Below, one piece after another: positions 1-8,642 of a stretch of 64,000 bases of DNA. The stretch is from assembly GCA_046297455.1 (NCBI GenBank), contig JBKBIT010000017.1, positions 1-64,000 on the forward strand, given 5' to 3'. The first letter of the stretch is position 1; each line of letters opens with the position of its first letter. The position numbers were made by a program, and so were the translations under genes. This DNA is from ZYF759 sp046297455 (GTDB lineage Bacteria > Pseudomonadota > Alphaproteobacteria > Rhizobiales > Rhizobiaceae). The notes beneath the pieces are model-generated. The model saw only the letters and a program-made list of their open reading frames with translations. It ran no database searches and was not told the origin of the DNA.

Positions 1-19
1 TGCTTTTGAGACTCGCGGC

Positions 20-39
20 GTGCCACATAGTGTGCCACA
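20..39. repeat. Short direct repeat GTGCCACA upstream of tRNA-Gly
   Basis: The octamer GTGCCACA occurs at 20-27 and 32-39, a 12-base period. It lies about 100 bases before the tRNA-Gly gene. No integrase or matching copy was found elsewhere, so its meaning is unknown. Confidence 0.3.
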
Positions 40-88
40 CCAGCCCGACAGAGCCAAAAAAACGCAATGTTATCAATTGTGGGGGTTA

Positions 89-113
89 GGTGCGGTTGCT
101 TCTCGACCGCACC
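89..113 (+). terminator. Hairpin upstream of tRNA-Gly
   Basis: GGTGCGGT (89-96) pairs perfectly with ACCGCACC (106-113) around a nine-base loop. Only a weak T-rich stretch follows. It could end transcription of a gene lying left of the window or be a processing structure before the tRNA. Confidence 0.35.
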
Positions 114-137
114 ATTCTCGCCTGGCGAGAACCCTTA

Positions 138-211
138 GCGGGTATAGCTCAATGGTAGAGCAGCAGCCTTCCAAGCTGAATATGCGGGTTCGATTCCCGC
201 TACCCGCTCCA
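138..211 (+). tRNA. tRNA-Gly (anticodon TCC)
   Basis: A 74-base cloverleaf with acceptor strands GCGGGTA and TACCCGC, D-arm GCTC/GAGC, anticodon loop CTTCCAA giving TCC, T-loop TTCGATTC, and an encoded CCA end at 209-211. It reads GGA-type glycine codons. It marks the left edge of the catabolic locus; tRNA genes often serve as integration sites, but no att duplication was found. Confidence 0.97.
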
Positions 212-387
212 GTCGCGGCATGTCGCTATTGGTGATTTCTCCATGATGACCGCGGCAACTGCCCGTGCTCGCAATGCACCAGGTCGCGAATCTGGCCATC
301 GTGCCGGAAGCCCTGCCGCACTGGACGCACCGTTGCGCCCCCGAGAACAAGGAGCTGCGGCAGTGAGCTCTCTCGCACAAGACAGCG

Positions 388-402
388 TTTGACTTTTGTC
401 AG
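388..402 (+). promoter_or_regulatory. Putative SorC-type operator overlapping the regulator promoter
   Basis: The sequence TTTGACTTTTGTCAG contains the inverted repeat TGAC-TTTT-GTCA and overlaps a -35 box (389-394). Near-identical sequence, GTTGACTTTTGTTAG, occurs at 20473-20487 before the cupin gene, and related TTGACA elements occur at 7287-7303. Shared sequence in control regions of one pathway suggests the binding site of the regulator encoded next door. This is inferred from pattern only. Confidence 0.5.
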
Positions 403-416
403 CTGTCGCGAATAAT
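389..416 (+). promoter_or_regulatory. Candidate sigma70 promoter of the regulator-aldolase unit
   Basis: TTGACT (389-394) and AATAAT (411-416) are separated by 16 bases. The predicted start of transcription would fall close to 423, between the ATG at 415 and the ATG at 448, which favours 448 as the start of the regulator. Confidence 0.5.
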
Positions 417-447
417 GTCGAAATGGCATTGGGGGAGCGAACGAGGC

Positions 448-1395
448 ATGATCCTGCGTGCGACAGACCAGATCATACACAAGGCGGCGTGGCTCTACTA
501 CACCCACAACCTTCGCCAGGATGAAGTCGCCCGCCGTCTGAACATTTCCCGCGCCTCGGTCGCAACCTACCTGCGGAAGGCGCGCGAAGCCGGCATTGTC
601 AGTATCTCCGCATCGACGCAACTCTTTCAGGACGACGCACTGGCCCGTCGGCTCGAAGATGCGCTGGCGCTCGAAACCGTCTGGATCGTGCCGGATGACC
701 GGCATGCGCTGGACCCGGCAGTCGAGATCCCGGTGGTGGCCGCGGGCGCGTTCATCGAGCTGGTTGAGCGCGGCAACCGGATCGGGGTGGCTTGGGGGCG
801 GACTGTCTATCACATCGCCGACGTGATGAGCTATGCCGACATCCAGGATGTCACCGTCTTCCAGCTTTGCGGAAACCTCGGTGCTCCTTACAGCTATCGT
901 CCCGATCAATGCACGATGGAGATTGCCAGGCGCCTCAACGCTCAAGGCATCAACCTTTACGCGCCACTGGTGATGAGCACGGTCGAACTGGCGGCAGAGA
1001 TCCGGGCAGAGCCGGTCATTGCCGAACAGCTGGAGGCCATCCGCCATTGCGATCTCGTGCTCTACTCCGTGGGTACCGTCGACGAGGACAGCCATATCGT
1101 GCGCTGCGGTGCGGTGACAGTTGACGAACTGGAGACGCTGGCGGCGCAAGGCGCCATCGGCGTGATTGCGGGGCAACTGATCGACGCGCAAGGACAGATC
1201 GTCGATTGCGCGTACAACCGCCGTCTGATTTCGGCGGATCTCGGCTCCATCCGCTCAATCCCGAAACGGATGATGGTGGTTGCCGAAGACCACAAGTTCG
1301 AAGCGCTCCTCGCTGCCCTGCGCGGCGGCTATGTCTCCCATCTCGTCATTTCGGCGGCCATGGGTCGTCGTCTGATCGAGCATTGGAGTGCATGA
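448..1395 (+). CDS. SorC/DeoR-family sugar-responsive transcriptional regulator
   Basis: A regulator of about 315 residues with an N-terminal helix-turn-helix (roughly residues 15-50, including QDEVARRLNISRASVATYLR) and a C-terminal SorC sugar-phosphate-binding domain (GVAWGRTVYHIAD, then the late GAIGVIAGQLIDAQG stretch). Members bind phosphorylated sugars and usually repress the adjacent catabolic operon. The ATG at 448 is preferred over the one at 415 because GGGGGAG lies ten bases upstream of it. The stop codon overlaps the start of the aldolase/SDR gene (ATGA), so both are probably co-translated. The effector is probably a phosphorylated intermediate of the pathway encoded here. A TTGAC-type inverted repeat in its own promoter suggests autoregulation. 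Confidence 0.85.
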   Translation: MILRATDQIIHKAAWLYYTHNLRQDEVARRLNISRASVATYLRKAREAGIVSISASTQLFQDDALARRLEDALALETVWIVPDDRHALDPAVEIPVVAAGAFIELVERGNRIGVAWGRTVYHIADVMSYADIQDVTVFQLCGNLGAPYSYRPDQCTMEIARRLNAQGINLYAPLVMSTVELAAEIRAEPVIAEQLEAIRHCDLVLYSVGTVDEDSHIVRCGAVTVDELETLAAQGAIGVIAGQLIDAQGQIVDCAYNRRLISADLGSIRSIPKRMMVVAEDHKFEALLAALRGGYVSHLVISAAMGRRLIEHWSA

Positions 1396-3482
1396 GCGCA
1401 CCAACCCTCCAGACCAAAGCAGACAATATGGAAAACCTTTACGACCAAACCGAAGCTGATCGGCTGGTTGCCGAATATGCCACCAAGGGGGTCAATGCCG
1501 AACGCGCATTGCGGGTCTATACGACCCGCCTTCTGGGGGGTGAACCGCGCCTCGTCCTTCACGGGGGTGGCAACACGTCGGTGAAGACAGAGATGACCGA
1601 TCTGGTGGGCGACCGGTGGCCGGTCTTGTGCGTGAAGGGCTCGGGTTGGGACATGGGCACCATCGAGCCCGCCGGCCTCCCTGCGGTGAAGCTGGCGCCG
1701 CTGCTCAAGGCGCGCTCGCTGGATGCCCTCTCTGATGAAGACATGGTCGCGCTTCAACGCGGCAATCTGCTCGATCCGGGCGCCCCCAATCCTTCGGTTG
1801 AAACACTGCTTCACGCGTTCCTGCCGCACCGCTTCGTCGATCACACCCACTCCACCGCCATTCTGGCGCTCGTCGACCAGGACGAGAGCCGCAAGATCTG
1901 CGACGAGGTCTATGGCAAGCGGCTGGGCTTCGTGCCCTACATCATGCCGGGCTTTGCGCTGGCAAAGGCGGCGGCCGAGGTGTTCGATGCCGATCCGACG
2001 GTTGAGGGGCTGATCCTCGACAAGCACGGCATCTTCACGTTCGGCTATACGGCGAAGGAAGCCTATGATCGCATGATTGCTTTCGTCAGCATGGCTGAGG
2101 AGCATGTTGCACGAGCCGGGCGCAAGCCATTCGTGCCGGCCACGCTGCCGTCCGAACTTGCCTCTCCAAGGCAGATCGCGCCGCTCCTGCGTGGCGCCGT
2201 GGCGATCGCCAAGCCGGGCAAGCGTTACGATCGGATGGTCTGTGACTTCCGGACGTCGGAATCCATTCGGGCGCTGACCGACGCGGAAAATGTCGAGGAA
2301 CTGGCTGGGCGCGGTGTGTCGACACCCGACCTCTCAATAAGGATCAAGACGGGGCCTGTGGTACTTCCCGCTCCAGAACTCCGACGCATCGAGGACTATC
2401 GCAGACAGATCGAAGGCGGGGTCGCGGACTACGCCGCGCGCTACACCGACTATTTTCTGGCAAATGATGCGCGCGACGAGGTCCAACGTGTCATGCTCGA
2501 CCCTATGCCGCGTCTGGCGCTGGTGCCGGGCCTCGGCATGTTCGGTATCGGTCGCACATCGAAGGAGGCCCGCATTGCCGCAGACATCGGCGAGATGTGG
2601 ATCGAGGCGGTGCGCGGTGCCGAGTCCATCGGAAGATTTTCCCCCGTCTCGAAGCCAGACCTTTTCGACCTCGAATACTGGTCGCTCGAGCAGGCCAAAC
2701 TTGCCGGCAACAAGCCCAAGCCACTGACCGGGCAGGTTGCCGTGGTTACCGGCGGAGCAGGGGCCATCGGCGCCGCCACTGCGAAACTGTTCGCCAGCCA
2801 GGGCGCACACGTGGCCGTCCTCGACCTGGATGGGGAAGCGGCGGCAAATGTCGCGGCCGCGTCGGGCAACGATTCGATCGGCTTGGCCTGCGACGTGACC
2901 GACCCGGCATCGGTCGACGCTGCCCTGCAGGCGGTCGTCGACACCTATGGCGGTCTCGACATACTGATCTCCAATGCCGGTGCGGCCTTCCAGGGCCCGA
3001 TCGGGACGCTGGACGATGCTGTGCTACGCAAGAGTTTCGAACTGAATTTCTTCGCGCATCAGACGCTGGCAAAAGCGGTTACGGCGGTTCTGCTGGCCCA
3101 GGGAACCGGCGGGGCACTTCTCTTCAACGCCTCGAAGCAGGCCGTCAATCCGGGTGCCGATTTCGGCGCCTACGGCCTGCCGAAGGCCGCTACGCTGTTT
3201 TTGTCACGGCAATATGCGCTGGAGTATGGCCGCTACGGTATCCGTGCAAATGCGGTCAATGCCGATCGCATCCGCTCGGGGCTGCTCAATCCGGAGCTGA
3301 TCGAAAGCCGTTCCAAGGCGAGGGGCGTGAGCGTCGACGACTACATGGCCGGCAATCTGCTCGGCGTGGAAGTGACTGCCGACGACGTGGCCCAGGCGTT
3401 CCTTCACCACGCCTTGGCCGATCGGACGACTGCGGATGTCACGACGGTCGATGGAGGCAACATCGCCGCGACGCTGAGATAG
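1392..3482 (+). CDS. Bifunctional class II aldolase / short-chain dehydrogenase
   Basis: A 696-residue fusion. The N-terminal half is a class II aldolase/adducin domain with HGGGNTSVK near residue 55, a metal-binding HTHS motif (H151, H153) and H212 in LDKHG. The C-terminal half, from about residue 445, is a classical SDR with TGGAGAIG, NAG and the catalytic pair Y594/K598. It resembles YuxG/RhaD-type rhamnulose-1-phosphate aldolase/lactaldehyde dehydrogenase fusions. Class II aldolases of this kind also cleave 5-methylthio- or 5-deoxyribulose-1-phosphate to DHAP and an aldehyde in the DHAP shunt, and the SDR domain would convert the aldehyde. The ATG at 1392 overlaps the regulator stop and has GGAG upstream; an ATG at 1428 is the alternative. 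The exact substrate is not determined by sequence; the MtnA-like gene nearby points to a 5-substituted ribulose-1-phosphate. Confidence 0.85.
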   Translation: MSAPTLQTKADNMENLYDQTEADRLVAEYATKGVNAERALRVYTTRLLGGEPRLVLHGGGNTSVKTEMTDLVGDRWPVLCVKGSGWDMGTIEPAGLPAVKLAPLLKARSLDALSDEDMVALQRGNLLDPGAPNPSVETLLHAFLPHRFVDHTHSTAILALVDQDESRKICDEVYGKRLGFVPYIMPGFALAKAAAEVFDADPTVEGLILDKHGIFTFGYTAKEAYDRMIAFVSMAEEHVARAGRKPFVPATLPSELASPRQIAPLLRGAVAIAKPGKRYDRMVCDFRTSESIRALTDAENVEELAGRGVSTPDLSIRIKTGPVVLPAPELRRIEDYRRQIEGGVADYAARYTDYFLANDARDEVQRVMLDPMPRLALVPGLGMFGIGRTSKEARIAADIGEMWIEAVRGAESIGRFSPVSKPDLFDLEYWSLEQAKLAGNKPKPLTGQVAVVTGGAGAIGAATAKLFASQGAHVAVLDLDGEAAANVAAASGNDSIGLACDVTDPASVDAALQAVVDTYGGLDILISNAGAAFQGPIGTLDDAVLRKSFELNFFAHQTLAKAVTAVLLAQGTGGALLFNASKQAVNPGADFGAYGLPKAATLFLSRQYALEYGRYGIRANAVNADRIRSGLLNPELIESRSKARGVSVDDYMAGNLLGVEVTADDVAQAFLHHALADRTTADVTTVDGGNIAATLR

Positions 3483-3509
3483 CGACGAGACGGAGGCGGC
3501 AGCGAAAAG

Positions 3510-3535
3510 AAAAGGGCGGCCAACTGGCCGCCCTT
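3510..3535 (-). terminator. Rho-independent terminator between convergent genes
   Basis: A perfect 8-base stem, GGGCGGCC (3514-3521) with GGCCGCCC (3526-3533), has a four-base loop. On the minus strand it is followed by TTTTCTTTT, a strong T-tract that ends the sugar transporter operon. On the plus strand the tail is weaker but could also stop the aldolase transcript. Confidence 0.85.
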
Positions 3536-3557
3536 CTGCCTTGGGAGGTTGCGAGCT

Positions 3558-4610
3558 TCAGCGTTCGGGAAGCGGCATCCAGGCGGGTACTGCGACATCT
3601 GCATGGGCGAACTGCGGCAGACGGGCCGAAAGCTCTTCCATGTTGGTGATCTCGTTTTCCATCAGCATGTCGCGGGTGATCAGCGTGGGCGGCACGATCA
3701 CGCTCGCGCCAGGCTCCTCGCCGGCCAGGAGCATGGCGAGTGCCCGCACCGAAACCTCACCGACCACGGCAGGGTTGGTCGCTGCCGTCGCCACCCAGGC
3801 GCTGCCCGGTTCGCGCATCGCCGCGATGTCGGAGGTCGAAACGTCGGCGGAGTAGATCTTCACGTCTGCCGACATCCCGGCTTCGTCGACGGCGATCTTC
3901 ACGCCTTTGGCGAACTCGTCATAAGGTGCAAAAACGACGGTGACGTTCGGGTTGGCCGCCAGGACGGATCGTGCCTGGTTTGCATTGGAATTGGCGATCG
4001 GGTTGTCGAGCGTGCCGAACTGGGCGACCTCGTTGATGCCGGGATAGCGCTCCTTGAACTCGCGCCAGGTCTCGTCGCGGCGATCGAGAGGTGCAATGCC
4101 GGGCACGTAGACATAGGCGGCATCCCATGTGTCGCCATTGTCCTCGATCGCCTGTTCCAGCGCCAGGCGTGCCAGGTCACGGTCGGACTGCTCGACTTGC
4201 GGGATCGCGTCGTTCTCAACGTCGACGTCGAAGGCGACCACCTTGATACCGGCGTCGACCGCGCGCTGGGCGGCATCGCGCATGGATTCGGTCAGGCCAT
4301 GCTGGATGATGATGCCGTCCACGCCGAGCGCGATCGCCTGATCGACCATGTCGGCCTGCAGCGCGGCATCCTGACGGCTGTCGAAGACACGCAGTTCGAC
4401 GCCCAGCGCGGCGGCCTGTGCCTCCACGCCGCTCAGATAGGCCTGGAAGAAGTCGCCCGTCGACAGATAGCGAACAAGCGCGATGGTGACGTCACCCGGA
4501 TTGTCGAATGGCGCCGGCATGTCCTGTGCCACGGCCGGGAAGGCAGTCAGCATCGAGGCACCAAGCAGCCCTGCTGTCAGTCTGCCGAAGCCGCGTCGAG
4601 AAATCTTCAT
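3558..4610 (-). CDS. CUT2-type sugar ABC transporter, periplasmic binding protein
   Basis: A 350-residue periplasmic binding protein of the RbsB/type 1 class. The N-terminus MKISRRGFGRLTAG carries a twin-arginine pattern (SRRGFGR) and the cleavage site is near FPAVAQD, so export may use the Tat route. The mature part shows the repeated two-lobe fold, with DSRQDAALQADMVDQAIALG and VDGIIIQHG in the first lobe. The ATG at 4610 is chosen because GGAGGAG lies seven bases upstream; the ATG at 4616 is too close to it. The gene is last in a three-gene unit with ATPase and permease. With the MtnK-like kinase across the control region, the ligand is probably a free pentose or a 5-substituted pentose. 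The ligand is inferred from context only. Confidence 0.85.
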   Translation of the reverse strand: MKISRRGFGRLTAGLLGASMLTAFPAVAQDMPAPFDNPGDVTIALVRYLSTGDFFQAYLSGVEAQAAALGVELRVFDSRQDAALQADMVDQAIALGVDGIIIQHGLTESMRDAAQRAVDAGIKVVAFDVDVENDAIPQVEQSDRDLARLALEQAIEDNGDTWDAAYVYVPGIAPLDRRDETWREFKERYPGINEVAQFGTLDNPIANSNANQARSVLAANPNVTVVFAPYDEFAKGVKIAVDEAGMSADVKIYSADVSTSDIAAMREPGSAWVATAATNPAVVGEVSVRALAMLLAGEEPGASVIVPPTLITRDMLMENEITNMEELSARLPQFAHADVAVPAWMPLPER

Positions 4611-4650
4611 GGTCATACTCCTCCGGTTGAACCGACCTTGTTGGCCGGGA

Positions 4651-5718
4651 TCACTGTTTTCCGCGCTGCGACAGCGCGAAGGTGAAGACGAGGGCGATCA
4701 CGAGGACCAGGCCCTTGATGAAATCCTGGGTGTAGTAGGGGGCGTTCATCATGGTCAGCCCCTGCAGCAGGATGCCGACGAACAACGCGCCGACGGCCGT
4801 GCCGAAAGCGTTCGGTTTGGCCGCGCCCAGCACCGCGAAGCCAATCAGCGCTGCAGCCACGGAATCCAGGAGCAGATTGTTTCCTGATGCGATGTCGCCG
4901 CGGCCAAGCCTGGCGGCCAGAAGGATACCGCCGATCGAGGCAAAAACACCCGAGATCACGTAGGCCCAGATCTTGTAGGCGCGGACTGGTGCACCGGTGA
5001 GCCTGGCCGCCTGCGCGTTGGAGCCGACCGCATACATCATGCGGCCGAAGCGGGTATATTCGAGGAAGAACCAGATCAGTACCGCAAGCACCAAAAGAAC
5101 CACCACCGAGACCGGTACGAGGTTCGGGATGAAGAAGTCGAAGCGGTGGCGTCCCAGTGCAAGGAAGGCTTCGCTGAACGTGCCTTGCGCGGTCGTGCCG
5201 TCGGGCAGGGTCATGCCGGTCGCGATCGAGCGTCCTTCGGTGGGGATGCGCTGTAGCCCGATCAGCAGAAACATCATGCCGAGCGTCGCCAGCAGATCGG
5301 GCACCCGCATGAAGACGATGAGCCAGCCGTTGACGAGGCCCACGACCGCGCCGATCAAGAGGCAGGCAAGCACTGCAACCAGCGCGCTCTGCTCCATCAC
5401 CACCATGACGTAGGCCGCTGCCATCATGGCGGTGGTCGCCACCGCACCGATCGACAGGTCGAACCCGCCGACGACCAGCGTGGCGGTTACACCCAGTGCG
5501 AGAATGCCGGTGATGGCCACCGATTGGAAAATGAAGACGGCGCTCTGCGGCGAGGCGAAGCCCCGCGCCATGATGGAGAAATACAGCACCATCCCCACGA
5601 GCAGCGCAATGAAGCCATACCGGATCGCGAGTTCGATAAGGCGCTGGCCATCGAAACGGCGTCGCGGGTCGGGAAGTTCGCTCGTTCGGGTGGTCATGCT
5701 GCTTGTTTCATCCGTCAT
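4651..5718 (-). CDS. CUT2-type sugar ABC transporter, permease (RbsC family)
   Basis: A 355-residue inner membrane permease with about ten hydrophobic segments and the family hallmarks GGFDLSIGAV near residue 84 and NGWLIVFMRVPDLLATLGMM. It forms the channel for the pentose-type transporter with the flanking ATPase and binding protein. Its start overlaps the ATPase stop by four bases (ATGA), and no clear ribosome site precedes it, so translation is probably coupled. It has about 35 extra N-terminal polar residues, including DPRRRFDG, common in rhizobial members. Substrate is unknown; see the binding protein for context. Confidence 0.88.
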   Translation of the reverse strand: MTDETSSMTTRTSELPDPRRRFDGQRLIELAIRYGFIALLVGMVLYFSIMARGFASPQSAVFIFQSVAITGILALGVTATLVVGGFDLSIGAVATTAMMAAAYVMVVMEQSALVAVLACLLIGAVVGLVNGWLIVFMRVPDLLATLGMMFLLIGLQRIPTEGRSIATGMTLPDGTTAQGTFSEAFLALGRHRFDFFIPNLVPVSVVVLLVLAVLIWFFLEYTRFGRMMYAVGSNAQAARLTGAPVRAYKIWAYVISGVFASIGGILLAARLGRGDIASGNNLLLDSVAAALIGFAVLGAAKPNAFGTAVGALFVGILLQGLTMMNAPYYTQDFIKGLVLVIALVFTFALSQRGKQ

Positions 5719-7241
5719 GGTTGTTGGGTCGCGACGTGTTCGAGACTGTGCTGCCCCGCGATCTGCGACAGCAGGCGGTCGAAATCGACCTCGCCATTGC
5801 GGTGTTCGCCGACGATCGTGTGCTCCGACATGACCAGGATCCGGTCGGCGATCTCGAACACCTCGTCCAGTTCGCTGAGGAAGACGAGCGTCGCGCGGTC
5901 GCCGGACGAGGCGCGCAGCTTGGCCGCCATGTCCCGGCGGGCCGAAATGTCGACGCCCTGGAACGGTTCGTCGAGAATGAACAGCCGCGACGGCTCGGCC
6001 ATCCAGCGGGCGACCATGACCTTCTGCTGGTTTCCGCCCGACAGTGCAGCCATGTCCTCGCGCTCGCTGCGGCAGACGATGTCGAGCGCGGCGATTTGCT
6101 CGCGCGCCCGCTTCTGTTCCACTCGGCGCTGAACAATGCCGCCCATCGACAATGCTTGGAGAAACGGCATGCTAATGTTGCGCGCGATGTCGAAGTCGCC
6201 GACGATGCCGCTGGTTGCCCGATCCTTGGCCAGAAGGAACACGCCGCGTTGGATCGCATCGCCGGGACTGGACGGGGCATAGTTCCGGCCTTCCAGCACC
6301 ATCTCGCCGGACAGCGGTCTGGTCAGGCCGAAAATCGTTTCGGCAAGTGCCGTCTTTCCCACGCCCACGAGCCCGGTGACGGCAACGATTTCTCCCGCAC
6401 CAAGCTGGAGATCGAAGGGTTGTGACTGAGGCGCAATGACCAGTTGGCTGGCCGAAAAGATCGTGCGTCCAGGTGCACGATACTCAAGCTGGCCTGCATC
6501 GACCCGCCGCCCCAGCATCGCGTTGACGGCCTCTTCGTAGTCGAGGGGTTTCTGGTCGAACGTCCCGGTAATCACGCCGTCGCGAAGCGCGACAATCTTG
6601 TCGGCGACGCGCCTGATATCGGACATGCGATGCGAGATGTAGAGAATGGCGACGCCTCGTTCGCGCAGGCGATCGACAAGGGCAAACAGACGATCTGCCT
6701 CTGCGCTCGAAAGCGAGGAGGTGGGCTCGTCGAGAATGAGGACGCGCGGGTCACGGGCCATGGCTCTTGCGATGGCAACGAGTTGGCGATCCGCAAGCGA
6801 CAGGGTGCCGACCTGCTTTTTCAGATCGAGGTCCAATCCCATGCGTTCTGCGACAGCGCGCGCTTCCGCACGAACGGATCTGGGGTTGAAGAACAGGCGC
6901 GCCCCTTTGCCGCTCAGCCGATCAAGGGTCAGGTTCGTTGCCACGTCGAGATCGGCAACGACACCGTCATTGATGTTCTGATGGACGGTGACCACGCCTG
7001 CGCGCATCGCGTCTGCAGGGCTGGCGGGAGAGTAGGACTGTCCTGCAAGCGTCATCGAACCTGCCGACATCGCATAGAGGCCGCTGACGATCTTGACCAG
7101 GGTCGATTTGCCCGCGCCGTTAGCGCCCATCAGAACCGTCACAGAACCAGGGTCGAGCGACAGGTCGACGCCCTCCAGAACCCTGATCGGTCCGAACGAT
7201 TTGTAGAGTCCACTGACCCGAAAGACGGCTTCCGCCACCAT
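5715..7241 (-). CDS. CUT2-type sugar ABC transporter, duplicated ATPase (RbsA family)
   Basis: A 508-residue protein with two ABC domains. The first has Walker A GANGAGKST, signature LSLADRQ and Walker B VLILDEPTS. The second has a degenerate Walker A (GLVGVGKTA), signature LSGGNQQK and Walker B LFILDEPFQGVD, the usual RbsA/MglA pattern in which the C-terminal site is weak. The ATG at 7241 is chosen because GGGAGGAG lies five bases upstream and because a TTGACA/TAGCAT promoter at 7292-7265 would place the start of transcription downstream of the longer alternatives. First gene of the leftward transporter operon. Confidence 0.9.
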   Translation of the reverse strand: MVAEAVFRVSGLYKSFGPIRVLEGVDLSLDPGSVTVLMGANGAGKSTLVKIVSGLYAMSAGSMTLAGQSYSPASPADAMRAGVVTVHQNINDGVVADLDVATNLTLDRLSGKGARLFFNPRSVRAEARAVAERMGLDLDLKKQVGTLSLADRQLVAIARAMARDPRVLILDEPTSSLSSAEADRLFALVDRLRERGVAILYISHRMSDIRRVADKIVALRDGVITGTFDQKPLDYEEAVNAMLGRRVDAGQLEYRAPGRTIFSASQLVIAPQSQPFDLQLGAGEIVAVTGLVGVGKTALAETIFGLTRPLSGEMVLEGRNYAPSSPGDAIQRGVFLLAKDRATSGIVGDFDIARNISMPFLQALSMGGIVQRRVEQKRAREQIAALDIVCRSEREDMAALSGGNQQKVMVARWMAEPSRLFILDEPFQGVDISARRDMAAKLRASSGDRATLVFLSELDEVFEIADRILVMSEHTIVGEHRNGEVDFDRLLSQIAGQHSLEHVATQQP

Positions 7242-7264
7242 TTCGTCTCCTCCCATTGGCGTGG

Positions 7265-7326
7265 ATGCTAGCAAGGCCTAATCAAATGTCAAGCCGATTG
7301 ACAATTGATAAATCCAGCTTTAGCCA
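7265..7326. promoter_or_regulatory. Divergent promoter region with back-to-back -35 boxes in an inverted repeat
   Basis: TGTCAA (7287-7292) and TTGACA (7298-7303) form a perfect inverted repeat around GCCGA. Each arm is a consensus -35 box: leftward TTGACA with TAGCAT (7270-7265) at 16 bases, rightward TTGACA with a weak TAGCCA (7321-7326) at 17 bases. A regulator bound here would control both the transporter and the kinase operon. The arms resemble the TTGAC elements at 388-402 and 20453-20487, suggesting one shared regulator. Promoter strength and the operator role are inferences. Confidence 0.55.
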
Positions 7327-7370
7327 AGGGTCTGCTACGCTGGTGCAGACGGGGTTGCAGGGAGGAAAAG

Positions 7371-8642
7371 ATGAAGAATGCGTCGGCCTTCGAGCCGCTC
7401 TGCGTGACGAGCCTGCCTAAACGGTTGGGCGATATCGAAGCGCTCACACGGCGTATCGGAAACGATGCCGAACGCTGGAAAGTGCGGGAGGTTGGAGACG
7501 GCAATCTCAACCTCGTCTTCATCGTGGAAGGCAGTCAGGGAACTGCGATCGTCAAGCAGGCGCTGCCCTATGTCCGGCTGGTCGGCGACAGCTGGCCGCT
7601 ACCTTTGAAACGGTCCTTCTTCGAATACCATGCCCTTACACGGCAGGCCGAGCGCGATCCGGGCAGGGTTCCGGAAATCTATCATTTCGACGAGCAGCAG
7701 GCGCTCATCGTCATGGAGTTTCTCAGCCCTCATATCATTTTGAGAAAGGCGCTGATCGAAGGACAGGTTCTGCCGAAAATTGGCTGTGACCTGGGGCTCT
7801 TTGCTGCACGCACGCTCTTCCGCGGCTCGGATCTCAGCTTGGAAGCTGCCAGCCGAAAGAAGGATCTCGCGCTGTTTGCAGACAATATCGAACTCTGCGA
7901 CATCACCGAAAATCTCGTCTTCACCGATCCTTATTTCGAAGCCGAGATGAACCGGCATACCTCGCCGCAACTGGACGCCGTAGTGGCAAATCTGCGCGCC
8001 GATCGCGATCTGAAGGTCGAGGCGCAGATCCTGAAGCAGAAATTCGCCAGCAATGCCGAGACGCTGGTGCACGGCGACCTCCATACCGGGTCGGTGATGG
8101 TGACCGCGGAGGACACGCGGGTCATCGATCCGGAATTCGCCTTCTACGGTCCCATGGCCTTCGATGTGGGCATGTTGCTCGGCAATTTCTGGACCGCCTA
8201 TTTCTCCCAGGCCGGTCATGAGAGCGAAGGTTCGCGTGACGAGATGCGGGACTATCTGCTGGGCGTCTGCGAGGAGGTCTGGCAGGTGTTCACGGACGAG
8301 TTCACGCGCCTGTGGCACAGTGAGCGCAACGGCATGCTCTATCCCCGCACGCTTTTTGAAGACCAGGGCGACGAGTTGGGCGCGCATCAGGCGCTTGATA
8401 GGATGCTGGCCGAGATCTGGCGAGATTTGCTGGGTTATGCAGGGGTCGAGATGCACCGTCGAATCCTCGGTCTCGCGCACAATGCCGAATTCGAGACCAT
8501 TGAGGATGAGGAACTGCGGGCACGATGCGAAGCCAAGGCTTTGGCCATGGGCCGGCACCTGGTTGTCAATCGCCACGGAATTCACTCGATGAGCCAGGCC
8601 AATGCGCTGGCCCGGAGAATTGAAGAGAGGTTTCTGCCATGA
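7371..8642 (+). CDS. mtnK: 5-methylthioribose kinase-like sugar kinase (MtnK family)
   Basis: A 423-residue kinase with the MtnK aminoglycoside-phosphotransferase-like fold: the catalytic loop HGDLHTGSVMV from H234, then the metal site DPEFAFYGPMAFDVG. MtnK phosphorylates the anomeric C1 hydroxyl of 5-methylthioribose with ATP; relatives accept other 5-substituted or 5-deoxy riboses. The ATG at 7371 has GGGAGGAAAAG directly upstream; an upstream in-frame TTG at 7305 lies inside the promoter. The stop overlaps the start of the MtnA-like gene by four bases. The kinase would act on sugar brought in by the divergent CUT2 transporter and deliver 5-X-ribose-1-phosphate to the isomerase. The exact 5-substituent is unknown. 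Confidence 0.85.
   Translation: MKNASAFEPLCVTSLPKRLGDIEALTRRIGNDAERWKVREVGDGNLNLVFIVEGSQGTAIVKQALPYVRLVGDSWPLPLKRSFFEYHALTRQAERDPGRVPEIYHFDEQQALIVMEFLSPHIILRKALIEGQVLPKIGCDLGLFAARTLFRGSDLSLEAASRKKDLALFADNIELCDITENLVFTDPYFEAEMNRHTSPQLDAVVANLRADRDLKVEAQILKQKFASNAETLVHGDLHTGSVMVTAEDTRVIDPEFAFYGPMAFDVGMLLGNFWTAYFSQAGHESEGSRDEMRDYLLGVCEEVWQVFTDEFTRLWHSERNGMLYPRTLFEDQGDELGAHQALDRMLAEIWRDLLGYAGVEMHRRILGLAHNAEFETIEDEELRARCEAKALAMGRHLVVNRHGIHSMSQANALARRIEERFLP

Noticed and set aside
135..380. 81-codon minus-strand frame over tRNA-Gly
   Set aside because: Its C-terminus (GIEPAYSAWKAAALPLSYTR) is the reverse translation of the tRNA itself, a well-known annotation artefact.
212..414. Possible short gene or gene remnant between tRNA-Gly and the regulator
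   Set aside because: One plus frame ends with a plausible-looking 38-residue tail (250-366, ending CAPENKELRQ) but has no start and is preceded by a stop; a 49-codon frame from 243 has low-complexity composition. No family was recognised.
1206..1391. N-terminal extension of the aldolase/SDR gene
   Set aside because: It lies wholly within the regulator gene in another frame; the overlapping ATG at 1392 explains the start.
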